5,550 nucleotides of DNA from positions 1-5,550 of the forward strand of contig USNA01000080.1 in assembly GCA_900555955.1 (NCBI GenBank). The letters run 5' to 3'. The translations under genes were made by a program, and so were the position numbers. Each line of letters starts with the position of its first letter. The stretch's first letter is position 1. This stretch comes from an uncultured Collinsella sp. (GTDB lineage: Bacteria; Actinomycetota; Coriobacteriia; Coriobacteriales; Coriobacteriaceae). The notes under the pieces were generated by a model. The model had not been told where the DNA came from, ran no database searches, and saw nothing but the letters and a program-made list of their open reading frames with translations. Shown one piece after another: positions 1 through 4,137 of the stretch.

Positions 1-111
1 AGCCACTGCTGGCCCCACGGGATGCAGGCGGGCGCCGGTAACCACGCAGGTGCGGCCGATATTGCCCGTATTGGCCGGAATCTCGGGTGCATACAGCACG
101 ATATTGAACAT
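1..111 (-). CDS. trmL: tRNA (cytidine(34)-2'-O)-methyltransferase, N-terminal part (partial at left edge)
   Basis: Only the first 37 codons are in the window; the gene continues past base 1. The peptide begins [20 protein letters not shown] and continues with a [14 protein letters not shown] segment. This is the N-terminal signature of the SPOUT-class TrmL/YibK methyltransferases (NIVLYxPEIPxNTGNIxR, then a TGxxLHxxxP strand). Family members are small (about 155-160 residues), dimeric and cytoplasmic, and use S-adenosylmethionine to 2'-O-methylate the wobble nucleotide of certain leucine tRNAs. The knotted SAM-binding C-terminal half is outside the window and cannot be checked. The ATG is preceded by AAGGAG four bases upstream. 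The gene follows the CobW-type gene on the same strand, but an intrinsic terminator lies only 21 bases before the start codon, so its promoter is not obvious. Assignment to the family is firm; the exact tRNA substrate is inferred from the family. Confidence 0.88.
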   Translation of the reverse strand, partial: MFNIVLYAPEIPANTGNIGRTCVVTGARLHPVGPAVA

Positions 112-132
112 GAATCTCCTTGGCTTAGAACG

Positions 133-167
133 AAAAACCACCACGAAGGGCACCTTCGTGGTGGTTT
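133..167 (-). terminator. Rho-independent terminator after the CobW-type GTPase gene
   Basis: A perfect 15-bp stem (AAACCACCACGAAGG at 135-149 pairing with CCTTCGTGGTGGTTT at 153-167) closes a 3-base loop. On the minus strand the second arm ends in a run of five T (137-133). On the plus strand the T run is only three long, so the terminator works mainly for minus-strand transcripts. It starts 39 bases after the stop codon of the GTPase gene and ends 21 bases before the trmL start codon. Confidence 0.85.
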
Positions 168-205
168 GGCGGCTACGTAGGCGGAAAATGCCCGCTTGGA
201 TAAAC

Positions 206-1336
206 CTAGGCGCGGTGCCAGTCGGTCAGGCAGGCATCAAGGGAGGCGATGAGCGCATCCTTGTCCATGTGACGGCCGATGATGCACAGGCTCGTCATGC
301 GGTCGCCCGTCTCGTCGTCCCAAATTTGCATGATCTCGGGGTTCTCGTCGATGATCTTCTGCTTCTCGCCCTCGGGTGCCGAGTCAACGAACAGGCCGTT
401 CTCCATCAGGCGCATCTGGTGGCCAGCCTGCTCGAACATGTAGCACATGTCCGGATCGCCGGTCTGCCACAGCGGACCCTTGACGCGGATGACCTCGTCG
501 GGCCACTCCTGCTCAACAAAATCGGTGAACTTCTGCAGGTCAAACGGCTTGCGGCGCGAGTACACAAAAGTCTCGATGTCGTACTCGAGCACCTCGGGGT
601 CGTCGTGCTCCTCGGGATGCTCCATGGCCTCGATCCAGGCAGCGGAGTTGTAGGCGCGCATAAAGTCGAAGCGGTCGGTATCGAGCAGTTCCTCCATGGG
701 AACCTCGCCGTTTTGGGCCTCGACGATCACGGCATCTTTCTGCAGACTGCGCACGATGGCCTTGAGCTCGGCGATCTGCTCGGGCGTCACGGTATCGGTC
801 TTATTGAGGATCAGCGTGGAGCAGAACTCGATCTGCTGGATGAGCAGGCTCTCGATGTCGTCCTCGTCGATATCCTCGGCCAGCAGGTCGCGGCCGCCGT
901 TGAACTCGTCGTACATGCGGGCGCAGTCGACCACGGCCACGATGTTGTCGAGCGCGAGCTTGGGCTCGCCGCCCACCTTGGCCTCGTCGCAGAAGCTCGA
1001 GATGGTGTAGGCGATGGGGATGGGCTCGCAAATGCCCGAGGCCTCGATGATGATGTAGTCGAAGTTGCCCGAATCGGCGATGCCCTGCAGCTGGTTGGCC
1101 AGGTCATCCGAAAGCGTGCAGCAGATGCAGCCGTTGGTGAGCGGGATGAGGTCGTCGGTCTCGGAAAGGCCGCCGTCAGCGATGAGGCTGGCATCGACGT
1201 TGATTTCGCCGATGTCGTTGACGATCACGGCGGCGCGGATGCCGCCGTCGTTAGCGAGGATGTGGTTGGGCAGCGTGGTCTTGCCGGCACCGAGGTATCC
1301 GGTAAGCATGATGATCTTCACGGGTTTGTTGGGCAT
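206..1336 (-). CDS. CobW/COG0523-family G3E GTPase (putative metal chaperone)
   Basis: A 376-residue cytoplasmic P-loop GTPase of the G3E group (relatives: CobW, YjiA, ZigA, HypB, UreG), whose members bind a transition metal and couple GTP hydrolysis to metal delivery. Visible motifs, numbered from the chosen ATG: Walker A GYLGAGKT (13-20), the NDIGEINVD segment (40-48), the CxCC metal-binding motif NGCICCTL (Cys70, Cys72, Cys73), EASGICEP (98-105), VVDC (135-138) and the guanine-specificity motif NKTD (178-181). From about 250 to 370 follows a CobW_C-type domain. There is no long His-rich linker, only a short acidic/His stretch, EHPEEHDD (239-246). Length is normal for the family. The start at 1336 is chosen because AAAGGAGGG lies just upstream; an in-frame ATG at 1357 would add seven residues but has no Shine-Dalgarno and places that ribosome site inside the coding region. 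Pro23 replaces the usual Leu after the P-loop. The client metal and protein cannot be told: no cobalamin, urease, hydrogenase or zinc-uptake genes are adjacent. Confidence 0.9.
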   Translation of the reverse strand: MPNKPVKIIMLTGYLGAGKTTLPNHILANDGGIRAAVIVNDIGEINVDASLIADGGLSETDDLIPLTNGCICCTLSDDLANQLQGIADSGNFDYIIIEASGICEPIPIAYTISSFCDEAKVGGEPKLALDNIVAVVDCARMYDEFNGGRDLLAEDIDEDDIESLLIQQIEFCSTLILNKTDTVTPEQIAELKAIVRSLQKDAVIVEAQNGEVPMEELLDTDRFDFMRAYNSAAWIEAMEHPEEHDDPEVLEYDIETFVYSRRKPFDLQKFTDFVEQEWPDEVIRVKGPLWQTGDPDMCYMFEQAGHQMRLMENGLFVDSAPEGEKQKIIDENPEIMQIWDDETGDRMTSLCIIGRHMDKDALIASLDACLTDWHRA

Positions 1337-1339
1337 GTG

Positions 1340-1348
1340 CCCTCCTTT
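1340..1348 (-). promoter_or_regulatory. Ribosome binding site deciding the GTPase start
   Basis: The minus strand reads AAAGGAGGG, then CAC, then the ATG at 1336. This is a near-perfect Shine-Dalgarno, with slightly short spacing, for the ATG at 1336. The upstream in-frame ATG at 1357 is preceded by no purine-rich site, so the downstream ATG is preferred. Confidence 0.75.
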
Positions 1349-1391
1349 GTTAGACATGGCTTACAGTTGAATCATATGCCAAACGCCTGCT

Positions 1392-1421
1392 CTTATACCC
1401 ACGCGCCGGCAAATAACACAA
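1392..1421 (-). promoter_or_regulatory. Candidate sigma-70-type promoter for the CobW-type gene
   Basis: On the minus strand TTGTGT (1421-1416, three of six matches to TTGACA) is followed after 18 bases by TATAAG (1397-1392, five of six matches to TATAAT). Transcription would begin near 1385, leaving a leader of about 50 bases before the ATG at 1336. The -35 box starts directly next to the stop codon of the ArsC-like gene. No clear terminator separates the two genes, so read-through from upstream is also possible. I found no convincing Zur-like or other metalloregulator palindrome here. Confidence 0.4.
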
Positions 1422-1422
1422 G

Positions 1423-1764
1423 CTACTCCCAGGCTCCCCATACATCGGGGCAATAACCGACGGTGGCCTTTTTGCCGTTGCGCACGATGGGCTCGGCCAG
1501 AACCTGCTGATTCTCGAGCAGTTTATCGAAGCGCTGACTGGGGGTGAGGTGCTGAATGAGCGCGAGCGTCTCCTCGTCCTTGGCTTTGGGGTTGAGCAGC
1601 TTGTCGATGCCGCCGACCGCCTGCATCACGCTCGTGAGCTCGCCCTTGCTCATCTCCTTTTCCTTAAGGTCAATAAACTGCACCTTAATGCGGCGCTCCT
1701 TAAAATAGCGCTGGGCCTTCTTGGTACCGAAGGACTTTTTGGTGCCAAAAATCTGCACGTTCAT
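1423..1764 (-). CDS. ArsC/Spx-family thioredoxin-fold protein lacking the catalytic cysteine
   Basis: A 113-residue protein with the layout of the arsenate reductase-like/Spx family (COG1393): an N-terminal strand and loop (IFGTKK, residues 5-10), the helix KKAQRYFKER (15-24), a second strand VQFIDL (28-33), a middle helical region (LLNPK at 56-60), and the C-terminal hallmark PIVRNGKKATVGYCPDVW (92-109), which contains the conserved cis-Pro region and GY motif. Length is normal. Characterised arsenate reductases use a Cys in the first loop, and Spx uses CxxC. Here the equivalent position is Ser11 (TCC codon, one base from TGC). The only cysteine is Cys105 near the C-terminus. A classical thiol-based arsenate reductase activity is therefore unlikely; a binding or regulatory role is possible but unproven. 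The stop codon of the flavoprotein gene lies 17 bases upstream, with a weak ribosome site (AGGA or GCGGA), suggesting co-transcription. No other arsenic-resistance gene is nearby. Confidence 0.82.
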   Translation of the reverse strand: MNVQIFGTKKSFGTKKAQRYFKERRIKVQFIDLKEKEMSKGELTSVMQAVGGIDKLLNPKAKDEETLALIQHLTPSQRFDKLLENQQVLAEPIVRNGKKATVGYCPDVWGAWE

Positions 1765-1781
1765 GTATTTGTTCCGCCGTC

Positions 1782-2405
1782 CTACCTGATGAAGTTGGTC
1801 GTTGCTCGATCGGCCTCGGGTGCGTTGATGCCGGCGGCCTGTCCCGCCTCGATACAGCGAAGGAGCCAGGCCATGTTTTTGCCGATGTTGCGCATGGTGG
1901 CAAGGCCCTCGGCGTCCCCATTGGCGTCGCCGGGCACGCGACCAAACACGTTGTTCCAGTACGTGGAGGCAACCACGGGCATCTGGTTGATGGTGAAGTA
2001 CTTATTGAGCACATCGAAGGTGGTCGACGTACCGCCGCGACGGGCGACGGCGACCGCGGCGCCGGGTTTGTGCTCAAAGGCATGCCCGCCTGCATAGAAG
2101 GCGCGATCGAGGGCCGAAAGGATGCGGCCGCTGGGGGGCGCATAGTAGACGGGCGAGCCAAAGACAAAGCCATCTGCCTGCTCGGCGGCAGCGATCAGCT
2201 CGTTCACCACGTCGTCGTCAAAGGTGCAGCGACCGCCAAGCTTGCCGCACTGGCCGCAACCGATGCAATCGCGAATGGGCTTGGCGCCCAGCTGAAACAC
2301 CTCGGTATCAATGCCTTCTGCATTGAGCTGCTCGGCGACCTCGGCGAGTGCACGGGCGGTGTTGCCGTTTGCCTTGGGGCTGCCATTGACCAAAAGAACC
2401 TTCAT
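1782..2405 (-). CDS. Flavodoxin-fold NAD(P)H-dependent oxidoreductase / iron-sulfur flavoprotein-like
   Basis: A 207-residue cytoplasmic flavodoxin-fold protein. Visible elements, numbered from the ATG at 2405: an N-terminal strand leading to the FMN-phosphate loop NGSPKANGNTARAL (7-20); a compact cysteine motif Cys47-x2-Cys50-x2-Cys53-x6-Cys60 (bases 2226-2267), matching the CX2CX2CX4-7C spacing that ligates a [4Fe-4S] cluster in Methanosarcina-type iron-sulfur flavoproteins; GSPVYYAPPSGRILSALDR (83-101), the second FMN-contact loop; and a C-terminal part with VLNKYFTINQMPVVASTYW (132-150). Members of this family move electrons between NAD(P)H or ferredoxin and small acceptors; the acceptor here is unknown. 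A GTG at 2408 directly precedes the ATG and would add one residue, but only the ATG is well spaced from GGGAG. The ArsC-like gene follows after 17 bases, so the two probably form a bicistronic redox unit. Whether the cluster is actually assembled is inferred; many relatives keep these cysteines. Confidence 0.87.
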   Translation of the reverse strand: MKVLLVNGSPKANGNTARALAEVAEQLNAEGIDTEVFQLGAKPIRDCIGCGQCGKLGGRCTFDDDVVNELIAAAEQADGFVFGSPVYYAPPSGRILSALDRAFYAGGHAFEHKPGAAVAVARRGGTSTTFDVLNKYFTINQMPVVASTYWNNVFGRVPGDANGDAEGLATMRNIGKNMAWLLRCIEAGQAAGINAPEADRATTNFIR

Positions 2406-2411
2406 CACAAA

Positions 2412-2418
2412 CTCCCTC
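2412..2418 (-). promoter_or_regulatory. Ribosome binding site of the flavoprotein gene
   Basis: The minus strand reads GAGGGAG, then TTTGTG, then ATG. The six-base spacing supports the ATG at 2405; the GTG at 2408 would be only three bases away. The first four bases of this site lie inside the right arm of the inverted repeat at 2415-2442, so folding of the leader could partly mask it. Confidence 0.6.
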
Positions 2419-2442
2419 TGCTTTTGGTGACTTCTGCAGAGG
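2415..2442 (-). repeat. Inverted repeat at the flavoprotein promoter/leader (candidate operator or SD-masking hairpin)
   Basis: CCTCTGC (2415-2421) and GCAGAGG (2436-2442) are perfect inverted copies separated by 14 bases. Their centres are 21 bases apart, about two helical turns. The upstream arm touches the candidate -10 hexamer and the downstream arm overlaps the Shine-Dalgarno. It could be a repressor operator, or a hairpin in the mRNA leader if transcription starts upstream of 2442. There is no T run, so it is not a terminator. Confidence 0.45.
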
Positions 2443-2451
2443 ATTATCGCA
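2443..2451 (-). promoter_or_regulatory. Candidate extended -10 promoter for the flavoprotein/ArsC-like pair
   Basis: The minus strand carries TGCGATAAT (2451-2443): a GATAAT hexamer (five of six matches) with the TGn extension. No recognisable -35 box is present in the very GC-rich stretch upstream, which is typical of extended -10 promoters. Transcription would start near 2436, about 30 bases before the ATG at 2405. Confidence 0.4.
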
Positions 2452-2479
2452 CGATGGGGGAGGCGGCGCGGGCGCGGTG

Positions 2480-4009
2480 CTAATCCAGTTTGGTACCTGG
2501 CACCTGCACGGCTTTCCCGAGCAACGCTTTGAGCTCGTTCAAAATGGAAACGGGTTGTCGGTCAACGCTGTTCAGATGAAGCGTCGCTACACGAATGGGT
2601 GGCTGATATTCAAGCGAGCCGATGAGCACGGGGGAACCCAGGAACCGCTCGATTTCGTCTGCGATCGAGTCGGTCTCTTCGGGATCAAAGTCGTCGAAAA
2701 GCGCCACGAATGTCGGCCCCGTCGAGCGGAACAGGCGACCCTTGCCGCGCGAGCATTCCATAAGGCAGGCGGCGCTTTCTGCCAAAACGCGGTCGCCTGC
2801 ATCGAATCCAAAGCGGGCATTGACCTCGGCGATATCGTCAACCTTAATGGCAATAAAGCCTGCCTCGCGCGCCACGCGACGCATTTCGCCAATGGCGTTG
2901 ACCAGGGCGTGAATATCGCCCAGGCCGGTCACGGAGTCGGTCGTATCCGCTAGGCTTCGGTTGATGATAATGCCCACATACATGTTGGGCTCGGTATCGG
3001 TGCCGTCCAAGCGGTAGCCCGTGCAGTCACAAAGCACGTATTTTCCGGTGGCGTCCATTACGCGATACTGCATGTAGTGGAAGTGCCACGTGCCGTTTAT
3101 CACCATGTCGAGCTCGGCGCGTACGTTGTCGCGGTCCTCGGGATGAACGCGGGCAAGCCACATATCGACCGAATTAAAAGGGTGCTGGGAGGGCAGGTCA
3201 AAATCGCGCACGGCGTTAACCGACCATTGCGATTCGCCCGTATCGAGGTTAAGGATGAACGGATAGCGCGTCTCGGAGCTCATGGAGATCGCTTGGAACA
3301 CCCGGTCGTTGCAGGGAAGCTGATCGATGATTGGGCGTTGCGGTGCGTCATTGTCTTTCGGTTGCTGCACACGATGCATAAGCTTATAGCGATACATCTT
3401 GCGATCGGCATCCATCGTCATCTGGCGACGCGTGTCGCCGGCAAGTGGATCGACGCGCGAGCAGCCAAAGCTAAAGCTGGCGATCATAGGCGCCTTGCCA
3501 CCTGAGCTCGCCTCGATCAGCCCGGCACGTACCTGCTCCAAGCGCTGCTCGAGTTCAGTCTCGTTTGCGGAGGGCGAGATAAGCACAAACTCGTCTCCAC
3601 CGATACGGAACAGCATCTCATCGTGCTCCATGGTTTCGGAGAGCGTGCGGCAGATGCTCAGAATATAGCGATTGCCTTCGGCGTGGCCAAACCTATCATT
3701 GCAATGTTTTAGATGGTCGATGTCAATATAGGCGCAGGTGAAGGGGTCGCCTTTGTGCCAGAGTTGCTCGACGTGACGGTCGAGTCCGCTGCGGTTGCCC
3801 AAGTTGGTGAGCGGGTCGATATAGGCGTTGCTCTCAAGCAGCCGGCGCTCTTGTTGCAGGATGGCGTGCGTCTTTTGCAGTTGCTCGCCAACGGCGCGTA
3901 GCCCAGCGGGCAGCGCGGCAACATCGAGTTCGGCGGTCGAGATGCCATTCGCAAGCCGCTGAAGATAGGCAATAATCGATTGCTCGCCCAGGCGATATGA
4001 CTCGTTCAT
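2480..4009 (-). CDS. Diguanylate cyclase-like protein: GGDEF-PAS-degenerate GGDEF
   Basis: A 509-residue protein without membrane segments or signal peptide. Residues 1-60 form a helical, HAMP/coiled-coil-like lead-in (QLQKTHAILQQERRLLES at 43-60). The first GGDEF domain spans about 62-215: DPLTNLGNR (65-73), metal Asp96 in DID, Lys101, Asn104, and an intact active loop RIGGDEF (135-141). The RxxD product-inhibition site is absent (Glu128 and Glu131 instead of Arg and Asp), so feedback inhibition is not expected. The position equivalent to PleD Asp344, which reads the guanine base, is Asn113. A PAS_3-like sensor domain follows at about 245-350, with HPEDR at 289-293. A second GGDEF-like domain (about 357-505) is degenerate: the active loop is TGPTF (430-434) and the first metal Asp is Lys389, but Asn397 and Asp406 in the base pocket remain. 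The first domain probably makes c-di-GMP or a related dinucleotide; the second is probably regulatory. An AAGGAGG site nine bases upstream supports the ATG at 4009. The EAL-domain gene lies upstream on the same strand. Confidence 0.9.
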   Translation of the reverse strand: MNESYRLGEQSIIAYLQRLANGISTAELDVAALPAGLRAVGEQLQKTHAILQQERRLLESNAYIDPLTNLGNRSGLDRHVEQLWHKGDPFTCAYIDIDHLKHCNDRFGHAEGNRYILSICRTLSETMEHDEMLFRIGGDEFVLISPSANETELEQRLEQVRAGLIEASSGGKAPMIASFSFGCSRVDPLAGDTRRQMTMDADRKMYRYKLMHRVQQPKDNDAPQRPIIDQLPCNDRVFQAISMSSETRYPFILNLDTGESQWSVNAVRDFDLPSQHPFNSVDMWLARVHPEDRDNVRAELDMVINGTWHFHYMQYRVMDATGKYVLCDCTGYRLDGTDTEPNMYVGIIINRSLADTTDSVTGLGDIHALVNAIGEMRRVAREAGFIAIKVDDIAEVNARFGFDAGDRVLAESAACLMECSRGKGRLFRSTGPTFVALFDDFDPEETDSIADEIERFLGSPVLIGSLEYQPPIRVATLHLNSVDRQPVSILNELKALLGKAVQVPGTKLD

Positions 4010-4047
4010 GATGGATACCCTCCTTGGACGGAACAGCGGTTTGTATC

Positions 4048-4078
4048 ATATCCCCAATTCGGTTTGAATTGGGGATAT
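4048..4078. repeat. Perfect 13-bp inverted repeat between the two signalling genes
   Basis: ATATCCCCAATTC (4048-4060) and GAATTGGGGATAT (4066-4078) are exact inverted copies around a 5-base spacer (GGTTT). Neither strand has a T run after the second arm, so a classical intrinsic terminator is not supported. On the minus strand TATGAT (4050-4045), a possible -10 hexamer with no good -35 box, overlaps its downstream edge. It is therefore a candidate operator for the GGDEF-PAS gene or a stable hairpin in the intergenic RNA. The rest of the 128-base gap (4010-4137) holds only the ribosome site of the downstream gene and a GC-rich stretch with no gene. Confidence 0.6.
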
Positions 4079-4137
4079 AAGTTGGCTAATGGAGGCAAAT
4101 CCCCCCGCTCGGCGGTGGCGTTTTGCGCGCGAGCGTA

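Noticed and set aside
1337..1357. Seven-residue N-terminal extension of the GTPase from the ATG at 1357.
   Set aside because: No Shine-Dalgarno precedes it, and the perfect AAAGGAGGG lies between it and the second ATG, which starts right at the usual family N-terminus.
1358..1422. A metalloregulator (Zur/Fur-like) operator upstream of the GTPase gene.
   Set aside because: Only short imperfect symmetry such as CATATG is visible, with nothing resembling a long dyad.
50..1456. A 468-codon open frame on the plus strand, longer than the GTPase gene opposite it.
   Set aside because: It is the antisense shadow of the G3E GTPase and part of the ArsC-like gene. Its product is a low-complexity run of Val, Leu, Asp, Gly and Ala without motifs, as expected opposite GC-rich codons, and it spans the terminator hairpin and intergenic gaps.
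1549..2097. A 182-codon plus-strand frame across the ArsC-like and flavoprotein genes.
   Set aside because: It crosses two well-supported minus-strand genes and their junction and shows no family motifs.
4048..4078. The 13-bp inverted repeat as a Rho-independent terminator of the EAL gene.
   Set aside because: The sequence after the second arm on the minus strand is GATACAAA, without a T run; it is kept as a repeat or candidate operator.
4101..4118. GC-rich stem after the EAL gene (CCACCGC against GCGGGGG with one mismatch) as a terminator.
   Set aside because: The loop is three bases and only a three-T stretch follows, so it is too weak to call an intrinsic terminator.
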